Below, in pieces: positions 7,414 through 15,659 of a DNA stretch of 40,857 bases. This stretch comes from Pseudomonadota bacterium (GTDB taxonomy: Bacteria; Pseudomonadota; Gammaproteobacteria; Burkholderiales; Burkholderiaceae_C). The position numbers and the translations under genes were made by a program. How positions within the stretch are numbered: the stretch's first letter is position 1; the number at the start of each line of letters is the position of its first letter. The DNA lies in assembly GCA_021818065.1 (NCBI GenBank), contig JAKAFC010000003.1:1-40857 (forward strand), written 5' to 3'. The notes beneath the pieces were generated by a model. That model made no database searches, was not told where the DNA came from, and worked only from the letters and a program-made list of their open reading frames with translations.

Positions 7414-7430
7414 GTGGGAAATTTTTCCAC
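7414..7430. promoter_or_regulatory. 17-bp palindrome, copy 3 (downstream operator)
   Basis: GTGGGAAATTTTTCCAC differs from copy 2 only at the central base. It lies about +10 to +26 relative to the predicted start of the plus-strand promoter. It is also upstream of the divergent DUF6502 gene, so one pair of sites could control both directions. Confidence 0.72.
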
Positions 7431-7476
7431 TCGCTTGATGGCTTTACTTCCTTAACGTTGTTTCAGGAGAAATCGC

Positions 7477-8121
7477 ATGTCCAAGACCCGTACCCTCACC
7501 GTTGTGTCCGCCGCGATCGCCGCCGCGTCGCTGTCGTTCGGCATTGCCAGCGCACAGACGGCCATCCGCACGGTGCAGACCTCGCAAACGTCTGCCGCCG
7601 CGAGCAGCGACGCGGCTGATGGCCAAACCAAGGCGACGGTACAGACCCGCCAGTCCACCGCCGCGACCCAGAGCGTGACGACACGCGATGCCAACAGTGC
7701 CGCCGCGACCGGCACTCCTACGCAAACCCGCGCGCAAGTGCAGACGCGCGAAACCGCGCAAACCCGAACCACGGCACAAAGCCAGCAAGGTGCGCCTGCC
7801 GCCACCGCGCAGGGCCAGCACGGCCAGGGGCTTGGTTTGCAAACCGCCACACTGGCGGGGGCCGCCGCGCAAACGCCAAGCCTTCCAGCGCTCGCTGCGC
7901 CAGCAATTGCCGTACCGGTGGTAAATACGCCTGCGGTGCAGGTGCCTGCGGTCAACACACCCGCGGTAACCGTGCCTTCGGTGACCACGCCCGTCATCAC
8001 CGTGCCGGTGGTGAACACCCCTGCCGTCAATGTGCCAAGCGTGGCAACCCCTGCTGTGACCATGCCGGTGGTGAATGCGCCCTCCATCCAACTGCCGAAT
8101 GTGATGCGGCCGCAGATGTGA
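7477..8121 (+). CDS. Secreted low-complexity protein with 15 xPx[V/I/L]x pentapeptides
   Basis: I recognise no family. The 214-residue product has a signal peptide (about residues 1-26, ending GIASA before QTA). A Thr/Gln/Arg/Ala-rich segment spans about 27-130. Residues 136-210 then form an uninterrupted run of 15 pentapeptides such as VPVVN, TPAVQ, VPAVN, TPAVT, each with proline at position 2 and V, I or L at position 4. It is preceded by a good ribosome binding site (AGGAG, 7 bp before the ATG) and a strong promoter with two palindromes. The divergent DUF5666 protein has a similar Pro/Val-rich tail, so the two may share location or partners. A surface or periplasmic structural role is plausible but is inference. 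Confidence 0.72.
   Translation: MSKTRTLTVVSAAIAAASLSFGIASAQTAIRTVQTSQTSAAASSDAADGQTKATVQTRQSTAATQSVTTRDANSAAATGTPTQTRAQVQTRETAQTRTTAQSQQGAPAATAQGQHGQGLGLQTATLAGAAAQTPSLPALAAPAIAVPVVNTPAVQVPAVNTPAVTVPSVTTPVITVPVVNTPAVNVPSVATPAVTMPVVNAPSIQLPNVMRPQM
7882..8106 (+). repeat. Coding tandem repeat: 15 pentapeptides
   Basis: The 225 bp encode 75 residues in strict period five (xPx[V/I/L]x). At the DNA level a 30-bp double unit of the type VPxVNTPAVx recurs with synonymous changes. There is no frame break, so the repeat number appears to be under protein-level selection. Confidence 0.85.
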
Positions 8122-8148
8122 GCGCGCAACGCGCCGTCTGTTGAAACC

Positions 8149-8176
8149 AGGCGCTGCGGCGGCTACCGCAGCGCCT
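8149..8176. terminator. Strong hairpin between convergent genes
   Basis: A perfect 11-bp stem (AGGCGCTGCGG / CCGCAGCGCCT) with a CGGCTA loop lies between the convergent pentapeptide-repeat and phosphatase genes. No U-run follows on either strand, so it may act as an mRNA 3'-end stabiliser or a Rho-assisted terminator rather than a classical intrinsic one. Confidence 0.6.
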
Positions 8177-8177
8177 A

Positions 8178-8837
8178 TCAGCCGTTGGCCGCCAGAAACG
8201 CGCGCAGTTCGGCCACCGAATGCACCAGCGCCACGGGCGCCAGCGGCTCGAGTTGCGCCGTGTCGTGCGCGCCGTAGCTCACGCCGATGGCGGGACACGC
8301 GGCGTTGCGCGCCATCTGCAAATCGTGCGTGGTGTCACCGATCATCACCGTGCGGGCGGGCGGCGTGGCCAACTCGGCCATCAACTCGTGCAGCATGGCG
8401 GGATGCGGTTTGGAGAAGGTTTCATCCGCCGTGCGGGTGGCGTCGAACAGACCGCGCAACTCGGGCCGGTCCATGGCACGGCTCAGGCCGATGCGCGATT
8501 TGCCGGTGGCCACGGCCAAGTTGTAGCCCGCCGCCTTCAGCGCATGCAGCAGATCGAGCACACCCTCGAACAGCACGAGCTGCCCGTCCAGAGCGAAGTA
8601 GTGCTTGCGGTAGGCCGCGGCCAGACGCGGGTAATCGGCGTACGGCAGATCCGGCGCGGCGTGGCGCAGCGCATCTTCCAACCCGAGACCGATGACATAG
8701 GACGCCGCCTCACGACTCGGCACGGCCAGGCCGAGATCGCCGCAGGCGGCCTGAATGGCGCCGGTGATGGCCGCCGTGGAGTCCATCAGCGTGCCGTCCC
8801 AGTCGAACACAATCAGGTCGTAGTGCTGTCGTTGCAT
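8178..8837 (-). CDS. HAD-superfamily phosphatase, phosphoglycolate phosphatase-like
   Basis: The 219-residue product is a HAD hydrolase with a cap domain, of the Gph/PGP-like type encoded next to rluC in many Burkholderiales. Motif I is FDWDGTLMDSTAA near residues 8-20, with the nucleophile and acid aspartates. Motif II is VATGKSR. The lysine motif is SKPHP, and motif IV is MIGDTTHDLQMARNA. I chose the start at 8837 (MQRQHYDLIVFDWDG); the track's 35-residue extension overlaps rluC and is not HAD-like. It follows rluC by 19 bp and is probably cotranscribed. The natural substrate cannot be read from the sequence; phosphoglycolate or another small phosphomonoester is likely. Confidence 0.88.
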   Translation of the reverse strand: MQRQHYDLIVFDWDGTLMDSTAAITGAIQAACGDLGLAVPSREAASYVIGLGLEDALRHAAPDLPYADYPRLAAAYRKHYFALDGQLVLFEGVLDLLHALKAAGYNLAVATGKSRIGLSRAMDRPELRGLFDATRTADETFSKPHPAMLHELMAELATPPARTVMIGDTTHDLQMARNAACPAIGVSYGAHDTAQLEPLAPVALVHSVAELRAFLAANG

Positions 8838-8856
8838 GGCGATGCAGGCGCGGGAA

Positions 8857-9849
8857 TCAAGATGCTGCGCATTGTGCCCGCAAAGCGTGCAACAACGCGG
8901 TGCACGACTCCGGCAGCGGCGCGCGCAAGTCCAGCCGTGCACCCGTCGCCGGATGCGCGATGGCGAGCGACTCGGCGTGCAGAAACATGCGCCGAAACGG
9001 CGGCAAGCTCCCGCTGCGGCCGCGCGCCATCAGCGCATTCAGCGTGTCGTCGCCATATTTGTCGTCACCGACGATGGGGTGGCCGGTATGCGCCAGGTGC
9101 ACCCGGATCTGGTGCGTGCGCCCAGTGAACAGCCGCGCCTGCACCAAGGTCAGGCCGTCCCAAGTCCCCAGCCCCGACAGGGCGAATTGCTCCTGCGGCC
9201 GAAACTGCGTGCGCGAGGCCTGCCCCAGTTGCGCATCCACCCGCACCCGCCGTTCCTCGTTCGCCGTGAGGTACTTGTAAAGCGGCGCTTCCACCGTGAT
9301 GGCGCCGCCTGTCCATTGCCCGGCAACCAGGGCCAGGTAGCGCTTGTCGGCATGACGCTCGCGCAGCGCGGCGTGCAGCGCCGTCAGCGCGCTGCGCTTT
9401 TTCGCCAGCAGCAGCAGCCCGGACGTATCGCGATCGAGCCGGTGCACCAATTCGAGGAATTTGGCGTCGGGCCTGGCCGCGCGTAGCGCCTCGATGACGC
9501 CGAAGCTCACCCCCGAACCGCCGTGCACGGCAACGCCTTCGGGCTTGTTGATGGCCAGTAGATGCTCGTCTTCGTACACCACCGGAAACTGCAGCGGCGG
9601 CGCGGCGCGCGGTTGATCCGGCTGGGCCACGCGCACCGGCGGGATGCGCACCTGATCGCTGGCCTGCAACTTCAGATCGGCGCTGGCCCGTCCCCCGTTG
9701 ACCCGCACTTCGCCCGAACGCACGATCCGGTGGATATGGCTGCGCGGCACGCCTTTGAGCTGGCGCGCCAGGAAGTTGTCCAGCCGCTGCCCCTCGCCTG
9801 CATCACCGACCTGAACGAGGCGAACCTGGGGAGATGGTGCGGTGTGCAT
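8857..9849 (-). CDS. rluC: 23S rRNA pseudouridine synthase RluC
   Basis: RluC isomerises uridines in domain II and nearby regions of 23S rRNA (positions 955, 2504 and 2580 in E. coli). The 330-residue product has an N-terminal S4 RNA-binding domain (QRLDNFLARQLKGVPRSHIH, about residues 20-40). The RluA-type catalytic domain carries ELVHRLDRDTSGLLLLAKK, where the HRLD aspartate (about Asp139) is the catalytic residue. It also has the family segment FTGRTHQIRVHLAHTGHPIVGD. I chose the start at 9849 (MHTAPSPQ), dropping a 34-residue unrelated extension. Divergent rluC/rne is a conserved arrangement, which favours RluC over RluD. Confidence 0.92.
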   Translation of the reverse strand: MHTAPSPQVRLVQVGDAGEGQRLDNFLARQLKGVPRSHIHRIVRSGEVRVNGGRASADLKLQASDQVRIPPVRVAQPDQPRAAPPLQFPVVYEDEHLLAINKPEGVAVHGGSGVSFGVIEALRAARPDAKFLELVHRLDRDTSGLLLLAKKRSALTALHAALRERHADKRYLALVAGQWTGGAITVEAPLYKYLTANEERRVRVDAQLGQASRTQFRPQEQFALSGLGTWDGLTLVQARLFTGRTHQIRVHLAHTGHPIVGDDKYGDDTLNALMARGRSGSLPPFRRMFLHAESLAIAHPATGARLDLRAPLPESCTALLHALRAQCAAS

Positions 9850-9854
9850 ATAAT
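9849..9854 (+). promoter_or_regulatory. Putative -10 element of the rne promoter
   Basis: A perfect TATAAT lies at the rluC start codon, pointing toward rne, with no strong -35 (CTGGGG at 17 bp). If used, the rne leader would be about 700 nt. Other promoters within the leader cannot be excluded. Confidence 0.4.
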
Positions 9855-9866
9855 CGGACGTGAAGT

Positions 9867-9891
9867 TGCGTCGTTGAAACAACGCATTTTT
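9867..9891 (+). terminator. Terminator-like hairpin at the start of the rne leader
   Basis: TGCGT-c-GT / AC-a-ACGCA forms a stem with one internal mismatch and a TGAA loop, followed directly by TTTTT. It begins only a few bases after the predicted transcription start. It could attenuate rne transcription or yield a very short RNA. The stem is short, so strength is uncertain. Confidence 0.4.
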
Positions 9892-10539
9892 GGCAAGAGT
9901 TACGCGGAGTTGCGTGAGGCAGCTGGGCGATCTGCCAAGAATGGATGGCATGCCTTCTGACAGGGTTGCGCGCCCCGCCCGCTTTCGGGCCGGTGCGAAG
10001 CCAACCGAACGCCTGGGTCAGATGGGCATTTTAGGTTCAGCCTCGCACCGTGCGTTTTGCTCCTGGATCGGTTTGGTCGGAGCGAGACGGACGGACTTCA
10101 CCGAAATGCGCGTTGTTCAAAGCCGGAATGATGTCGTCGCGCCGCTGCGTCTGTGCAGATGCCCGTGACCGCCGCCCGGCTTTGCCACCCTGGATCTGAA
10201 ACCCTTGAATCGACTCTTCGTCCGCGACCGCACTCCAGCCCAGATCTGGCGCTGCATGCCCGTGCCGCTGGCGAACCTTGCTTGTGCGTCCCTGCCGCAT
10301 TCCCCTTCCCTCTCCCCTGGTGCGGCCGATCGCGGCACCAGGCTGCGCACTGTGCAATCCGGAGCCCTGCTCCGACCCCGCCACGGCGGCACGCGCAATG
10401 GAAGACTGCCCGGTGCACGGTTCGGCATGAGCGCAGTCTGATTCTGGCCGCCCTGTGCGCCGCACGTCTGCGACGCAAAAGGCCTGGCTTCAGCTCCGGT
10501 CCACAACGCATCGGGGCGCCTTGGCGCCCGCTTTGTATC

Positions 10540-10556
10540 GGCCGCATCGCGCGGCC
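10540..10556 (+). promoter_or_regulatory. Hairpin abutting the rne ribosome binding site
   Basis: GGCCGC / GCGGCC with an ATCGC loop ends at the base before the Shine-Dalgarno AGGAG (10557-10561), which is 6 bp from the rne ATG. Such a stem can influence ribosome access or serve as an RNase E target in feedback control. Confidence 0.5.
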
Positions 10557-10567
10557 AGGAGCTTGAC

Positions 10568-13500
10568 ATGAAACGCATGTTGTTCAACGCCACGCAATCG
10601 GAAGAATTGCGCGTGGCCATCGTCGACGGGCAGAAGCTGCTCGACATCGACATCGAACAGGCCGGGCGCGAGCAGCGCAAGGGCAATATCTACAAAGCCG
10701 TGGTCACCCGCGTCGAGCCCTCGCTCGAAGCCTGCTTCGTCGATTACGGCGAGGAGCGCCACGGTTTTCTGCCGTTCAAGGAAATCTCGCGGCAGTATTT
10801 CAAAGAGGGTGTATCGCCCTCGCAGGCCCGCATCCAAGACGTGATCCGCGAGGGTCAGGAAATGCTGGTGCAGGTGGAAAAGGAAGAGCGCGGTAACAAG
10901 GGCGCGGCGCTGACCACCATCATCTCCCTCGCCGGGCGCTACCTGGTGCTCATGCCCAACAACCCGCGCGGCGGCGGCGTCAGCCGACGCATCGAGGGCG
11001 AAGACCGGCAGGAACTGCGCGAGGCCATGGACCAACTGCAGTATCCCGAAGGCATGAGCCTGATCGCCCGCACCGCAGGCATCGGCCGCTCCGCCGAAGA
11101 ACTGCAGTGGGACTTGAACTACCTGCTCAAGCTGTGGAGCGCCGTGCGCGACGCCTCGGAGACGCAGAAGGGCGCGTTCCTGATCTACCAGGAATCGTCG
11201 CTGGTCATCCGCGCCATTCGCGACTACTTCACCAGTGACATCGGTGAAATCCTGATCGATACCGAAGACGTGTTCGAGCAGGCACGGCAGTTCATGCTGC
11301 ACGTCATGCCCGACACGGTCGAGCGCGTCAAACGCTACCGCGACGATCTGCCGCTGTTCTCCCGCTTCCAGATCGAGCAGCAGATCGAGACGGCCTACTC
11401 CCGCACGGTCAACCTGCCGGCTGGCGGCGCCATCGTCATCGACCACACCGAAGCGCTGGTGGCGGTGGACGTGAACTCGGCGCGCTCCACCCGGGGCAGC
11501 GCCATCGAGGACACCGCGCTGCGCACCAACCTCGAAGCCGCCGACGAAGTCGCACGGCAGATGCGGCTGCGCGACCTCGGCGGGTTGATCGTCGTCGACT
11601 TCATCGACATGGAAGAACCGCGCAATCAGCGCGCGGTCGAAGACCGTCTGCGCGACGCGCTGCGCCAGGACCGTGCCCGCGTGCAGGTGAGCAAGATTTC
11701 CAAGTTCGGCCTGCTCGAACTCTCGCGCCAGCGGCTGCGCCCGGCGCTGTCCGAAGGCGCTTACGTCACCTGCCCGCGCTGCAACGGCACCGGCCACATC
11801 CGCGACACCGAATCGAGCGCGCTGCAGATCCTGCGCATCATCCAGGAAGAGGCCATGAAGGAAGGCACGGCCGCGGTGCACGTGCAGGTGCCAGTGGAGG
11901 TGGCGTCGTTCCTGCTGAATGAGAAGCGCGCCGAGATCACCAAGATCGAGTTGCGCCAGCGTCTGTCGGTGCTGCTCATCCCCAACAAGCACCTCGATAC
12001 GCCCAACTACAAACTCGAGCGCCTCAAGCACGACGACCCGCGGCTGGAAAACCTGCCAACCAGCTACAAGATGGCCGACGCCATCGAGGAAGACACCGCC
12101 ATCACCCGCCGCGAAAAAGAGCAGCGCCCGCGTCAGGAGGCCCTGGTGCGCGGCATCACCCCGGAAGGACCGGCGCCCACCGCCCCTGCGCCCGCAGCCG
12201 CTGCGCCCAAGGCCGTCGAACCCGTTGCGCCCCCGCCTGCTCCGGCGCCGGTCAGTCCGGCCGCGGGGGGCGGCCTGTTCGGTTGGGTGAAACGCCTGTT
12301 CGCTGCGCCGGAGGCTGCGGCCCCGGCAGCAACGGCGCCGCAGGCCACACCCGCGCAGGCTGCCGCGCTGACCAAGGCCGATGCCGAGTCGTCTGCGCAG
12401 ACCGGCCGTGGCCCGCGTGGCAGCAACGGCCAGAACGGTAACCGCCGTCGTGGCGGACGCGACCGCAACCGCGACGGCCAGGGCGAGAACCGCAGTCGCG
12501 GCCAAGGCAGCGCCGCCGTCGAGGCCAGCAGCGACACCGAGGCGCCCAACGCCGACGCTGCGGCAAGCCGCAGCCGCCCGCCGCGCCAGCAGCGGGAGCC
12601 GGGACAAGGCCAAGGCGAACGGGTCAAGCGCGAGCGCCCCGCTGGTGAGGCGGCGGCCCGCAAGGAGCCGCGTGGCGATGCCGCGGCGGCACCGCAGGCG
12701 GCCACCGCCGACGACTCCAGCGCCGAGGCCCCGCGCCGTGCCCAAAACGGCCGCGGCGACAACCGCCGCCCGCGCCGCGACGCCGAAGCCGCCGCGTTGG
12801 CCGACACCGCCGAGAGCAGCAGCGCCCTGGCCGCGGCCGGGGTGGCTGCCGCCGACACCCAGCCGTCTGCAACACCGCCGCTCGACGCCCAGAGTGAGGG
12901 TCCGCAAGACGAGGCACAAACCGAGCGCAAGGCACGCAACCGCCGGGGTCGCGGTCGCCGTGGCGGGCGCCGCGACGAGGCAGCAAACGTCGAGGGCGCG
13001 GAAGGCGCTGAGGGCACAGCCGAGTCTGCCGCGACCACCGAGGCGGCGGAAGTCGCGTCGAGCGAAGACCAGCCCGGGCGCAGCTTCGGTTCCCTGGCCG
13101 CGCCGATGGCGCTGCCAGCCAGTCTGCTTCCTGGCGCGCAAACGCCTGCTGAAGCAGCAGAACACAGCCACAGCCCTGCTCAGCCCATCGCCGCACCGCT
13201 GCCTGCCTTAGTCGGCAACACCGAGGTTGCGCCTGCTGTTCCCACCCCGGCCGCTGCGCCGGAGCCGGCTGTCAGCGCACCGGTGGAACCCGAGGCTGCG
13301 CCCGCTGTGGTCGCAGCAGCCGACCCTGCGGCTGCAACCAGCACGTCCGAACCCACAGCCCCCTACGTGCTGCCGGTGGATGCGCTGCAAGCTACGGCGC
13401 AGGCCGCCGGCCTGCAGTGGGTGCAGTCCAACGCCGAGGCGATTCGCCGCGTGCAGGCTGAACTGGCGGCGCAACCCGCCCCCATCCATGTGCCACGCGA

Positions 13501-13606
13501 GCGCAAACCCGCCCTTAAGCTGGACGATGGCCCGCTGATCTTGGTGGAAACTGCGCGTCCCTTGCCCACGCTGCAACTGCCAGAACACAGCCAGCAGACG
13601 CATTGA
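10568..13606 (+). CDS. rne: Ribonuclease E
   Basis: RNase E is the main endoribonuclease for mRNA decay and for processing rRNA and tRNA. The 1012-residue product has the full catalytic half. It contains an S1 domain ([20 protein letters not shown], about 37-56) and 5'-sensor/RNase H-like regions. Catalytic metal ligands are Asp301 ([13 protein letters not shown]) and Asp344 (IVVDFIDM), within two residues of E. coli numbering. The Zn-link is CPRCNGTG at 402-409. The C-terminal half is disordered and compositionally extreme: Ala/Pro-rich blocks, Arg-rich blocks for RNA binding, and [10 protein letters not shown] at about 569-578, a likely amphipathic membrane-anchoring helix. The start is set by a strong AGGAG. 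The terminal [11 protein letters not shown] region may bind partners, which is inference. Confidence 0.96.
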   Translation: MKRMLFNATQSEELRVAIVDGQKLLDIDIEQAGREQRKGNIYKAVVTRVEPSLEACFVDYGEERHGFLPFKEISRQYFKEGVSPSQARIQDVIREGQEMLVQVEKEERGNKGAALTTIISLAGRYLVLMPNNPRGGGVSRRIEGEDRQELREAMDQLQYPEGMSLIARTAGIGRSAEELQWDLNYLLKLWSAVRDASETQKGAFLIYQESSLVIRAIRDYFTSDIGEILIDTEDVFEQARQFMLHVMPDTVERVKRYRDDLPLFSRFQIEQQIETAYSRTVNLPAGGAIVIDHTEALVAVDVNSARSTRGSAIEDTALRTNLEAADEVARQMRLRDLGGLIVVDFIDMEEPRNQRAVEDRLRDALRQDRARVQVSKISKFGLLELSRQRLRPALSEGAYVTCPRCNGTGHIRDTESSALQILRIIQEEAMKEGTAAVHVQVPVEVASFLLNEKRAEITKIELRQRLSVLLIPNKHLDTPNYKLERLKHDDPRLENLPTSYKMADAIEEDTAITRREKEQRPRQEALVRGITPEGPAPTAPAPAAAAPKAVEPVAPPPAPAPVSPAAGGGLFGWVKRLFAAPEAAAPAATAPQATPAQAAALTKADAESSAQTGRGPRGSNGQNGNRRRGGRDRNRDGQGENRSRGQGSAAVEASSDTEAPNADAAASRSRPPRQQREPGQGQGERVKRERPAGEAAARKEPRGDAAAAPQAATADDSSAEAPRRAQNGRGDNRRPRRDAEAAALADTAESSSALAAAGVAAADTQPSATPPLDAQSEGPQDEAQTERKARNRRGRGRRGGRRDEAANVEGAEGAEGTAESAATTEAAEVASSEDQPGRSFGSLAAPMALPASLLPGAQTPAEAAEHSHSPAQPIAAPLPALVGNTEVAPAVPTPAAAPEPAVSAPVEPEAAPAVVAAADPAAATSTSEPTAPYVLPVDALQATAQAAGLQWVQSNAEAIRRVQAELAAQPAPIHVPRERKPALKLDDGPLILVETARPLPTLQLPEHSQQTH

Positions 13607-13637
13607 GCCAGGCCCGCACCGGGGGCGACGGGGCGGC

Positions 13638-14555
13638 TCAGCCGCCTTGCAGCCCCAGCGCCACCGTGGGGTAGCGCAGACGTGCCCGCAATTCGGCCTT
13701 CATGCGCGTGGTGTCCAGCTGTCTGGACTCGCGCATGAAACTGAGCATCATCGGGCTCAGCCCGGCGGCCGCGGCGTCGGTGCGCGGCACGCGCCGTGGC
13801 CGCGGCAGGCCGTACAGGTCGGCCGCCAGATCAAAGTAGTCGCCCATGCGCAGCACGCTGTCGTCGGCCACGTTGTACACCCGGCCGGGTGTGGCACGGT
13901 CGAGCGCCAGCAGGCACAGCCGCGCCAGATCGTCGGCGTGGATGTGGTTGGTGAAGACGTCATCGGGCGCTGCCAGCACCGGCAAGCCGCGTTCGAGCCG
14001 GGCGCGCGGGGAGCGGGCCTGGGCATCGTAAATGCCGGGAATGCGCAACACCCCCACGTGCCAGCCGCGCTGCCGCCCGGCGCGGCGCCATTGCGCCTCA
14101 GCGTCACAACGGCGTGCCGCGCGTGCGGTTTGCGGCTGGCAGCGACGCGTTTCGGCCACCCGCTCGCCACCGCAGTCGCCGTACACGCCGGTGGTGCTGG
14201 CATAGACCACGCGCAAGGCTTTTTTCCCGGGCCGGGATAAGATGCCCGACTGTTTCAGTCTGGAAATCAGATGGCGGCTGCGCAAGTCGTGTGGCAGAGC
14301 GGTGTCTGCGGGTGGGGCCAGCATGAGCACGGCATCGGGCGCCAACCGCGACAGGCGCCAGAGCGTCTCGGGTTGGTCGAGGTTGCCCAGCAGCGGCACG
14401 ATGCCCGCGGCGCGCAGCACGCCCAGCCGCTCGGGCGACGAGGTCAGCGCCAGCAGCCGGTAACGGCGGCGCGCCAGTGCCGCCACGCGCATGCCGATGT
14501 CGCCGCAACCGACGATCAGCAGACGCGGTTGCCTGATTGCCTTGGACCCCTTCAT
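13638..14555 (-). CDS. NAD-dependent epimerase/dehydratase family protein
   Basis: The 305-residue product is a Rossmann-fold protein of the extended SDR type. The N-terminal dinucleotide-binding motif is RLLIVGCGDIGMRVAALA (variant GxGxxG, about residues 10-27). A YASTTGVYGDCGGE segment aligns with the catalytic Ser/Thr region of the family, and HADDLARLCLLALDR and VYNVADDS are typical of YeeZ-like epimerases. The track ORF 13638-15521 is twice as long, but its first half is antisense to the reductase gene. I set the start at 14555 (MKGSKAIRQP), just before the divergent reductase start. A canonical YxxxK is not evident, so catalytic activity is uncertain. The substrate is unknown. Confidence 0.82.
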   Translation of the reverse strand: MKGSKAIRQPRLLIVGCGDIGMRVAALARRRYRLLALTSSPERLGVLRAAGIVPLLGNLDQPETLWRLSRLAPDAVLMLAPPADTALPHDLRSRHLISRLKQSGILSRPGKKALRVVYASTTGVYGDCGGERVAETRRCQPQTARAARRCDAEAQWRRAGRQRGWHVGVLRIPGIYDAQARSPRARLERGLPVLAAPDDVFTNHIHADDLARLCLLALDRATPGRVYNVADDSVLRMGDYFDLAADLYGLPRPRRVPRTDAAAAGLSPMMLSFMRESRQLDTTRMKAELRARLRYPTVALGLQGG

Positions 14556-14579
14556 CGTCGAACCCTTGTCATCCCTGTC

Positions 14580-15611
14580 ATGAATCATCAAGTCACCGTG
14601 CAGCCCAGCGGCCACCAGTTTGCCGCCGAGGCCGAAGAAACCCTGCTCGCCGCCGCCATCCGCCAGTCTGTCGGCCTGCCCTACGGCTGCCAAGACGGCG
14701 CCTGCGGCTCGTGCAAGTGCAAGCTGCTGCAGGGCGAGATCACCCTCGGGCCACACCAACTCAAGGCGCTGAGCGAGGCCGAACGCGCGCAGGGCTTCAT
14801 TCTCGCCTGCCGCGCCAAGGCGCTGACCGATGTGGTGATCGAGAGCCACGAAGTCGTGGGCGCGGGAGAGTTTCCGGTGAAAAAAATGCCGGCCCGCGTC
14901 AGCAGCATCGAGCACCTGGCGCCTGATGTGGTGCGGGTGATGCTGCAACTCCCGGCGGCCGATCCGTTGCGCTATCGCGCCGGGCAATACCTGCAGTTTC
15001 TGCTGCGCGATGGCGCCCGGCGCAGCTATTCCATGGCGAATGCCCCTACCGAGGCACCGCAGGTCGAACTGCATCTGCGACACATGCCGGGCGGCAAGTT
15101 CACCGACCATGTGTTCAGCGCCATGAAGGAAAAGGAAATTCAGCGCATCGAGGGGCCCTTCGGCAGCTTCTTTCTGCGCGACGACGCCGCCCAGCGGCCC
15201 ATGATTTTCCTCGCCTCGGGGACCGGCTTCGCCCCGATCAAGGCCATGCTCGAACAGATGCAGGCGCAAGGCGATGCGCGCGCCGTCACGCTGTACTGGG
15301 GTGGGCGCAAGCAGCAGGACATTTACCTGCACGACTGGGTGATGCAGCAGTGCGCGCGCATGCCCACGCTGCGCTTCGTCCCCGTGCTGTCCGAGGCCGA
15401 CGCCGGCTGGGCCGGCCGCACCGGCTTCGTGCACCACGCCGTCATGGCCGATCTGCCCGACCTCAGCGGCCACGTCGTCTATGCCTGCGGCGCTCCGGTG
15501 ATGGTGGACGCTGCACGCCACGACTTCAGCCAGCAGTGCAAGCTGCCGGAAGACGCTTTCTTCGCCGACGCCTTCACCACCGAAGCCGACAAGGCCGGGG
15601 CCAAGGCCTGA
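14580..15611 (+). CDS. 2Fe-2S/FAD oxidoreductase, CDP-6-deoxy-glucoseen reductase-like
   Basis: The 343-residue product has three domains in order. A plant-type [2Fe-2S] ferredoxin domain (residues 1-90) has cysteines in GCQDGACGSCKCKLL and LACRAK. An FAD-binding domain contains RRSYSMANAP, and an NAD(P)-binding domain contains LASGTGFAPIKAML. This is the layout of AscD/RfbI and of electron-transfer subunits of multicomponent oxygenases. It is often annotated as CDP-6-deoxy-delta-3,4-glucoseen reductase in Burkholderiales, although no deoxysugar genes are nearby, so that name is doubtful. It probably passes electrons from NAD(P)H to an unidentified partner. I chose ATG 14580 (MNHQVTVQPSG), 24 bp from the divergent epimerase start. 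Confidence 0.87.
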   Translation: MNHQVTVQPSGHQFAAEAEETLLAAAIRQSVGLPYGCQDGACGSCKCKLLQGEITLGPHQLKALSEAERAQGFILACRAKALTDVVIESHEVVGAGEFPVKKMPARVSSIEHLAPDVVRVMLQLPAADPLRYRAGQYLQFLLRDGARRSYSMANAPTEAPQVELHLRHMPGGKFTDHVFSAMKEKEIQRIEGPFGSFFLRDDAAQRPMIFLASGTGFAPIKAMLEQMQAQGDARAVTLYWGGRKQQDIYLHDWVMQQCARMPTLRFVPVLSEADAGWAGRTGFVHHAVMADLPDLSGHVVYACGAPVMVDAARHDFSQQCKLPEDAFFADAFTTEADKAGAKA

Positions 15612-15659
15612 TCCCAGGGCCTGTACCGCAAGTCCTGGAAGGGCAGAGTCTGCCTCGGC

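Larger units (their letters stand above)
9850..10567 (+). other. Long non-coding leader of rne
   Basis: About 718 bp between rluC and rne hold no convincing gene; short ORFs here lack family features or codon signal. Visible structure includes a hairpin with a T-run at 9867-9891, a short stem GCCCG/CGGGC near 9978-9990, a GGGCGC/GCGCCC stem at 10514-10529, and a stem abutting the ribosome binding site at 10540-10556. RNase E in other bacteria controls its own mRNA through a long structured 5' leader. This region is a good candidate for the same role, though the structures are not homologous by eye. Confidence 0.6.

Noticed and set aside
7882-8106. Tandem repeat as a CRISPR-like array
   Set aside because: The repeat is coding, in frame, of period 15/30 bp with no unique spacers.
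10490-13171. 893-residue minus-strand ORF
   Set aside because: Antisense to rne; the rne reading frame has all catalytic motifs, while this one is low complexity without recognisable domains.
14556-15521. N-terminal half of the 627-residue minus-strand ORF
   Set aside because: It lies antisense to the 2Fe-2S reductase. Only the part from 14555 downward has Rossmann-fold motifs.
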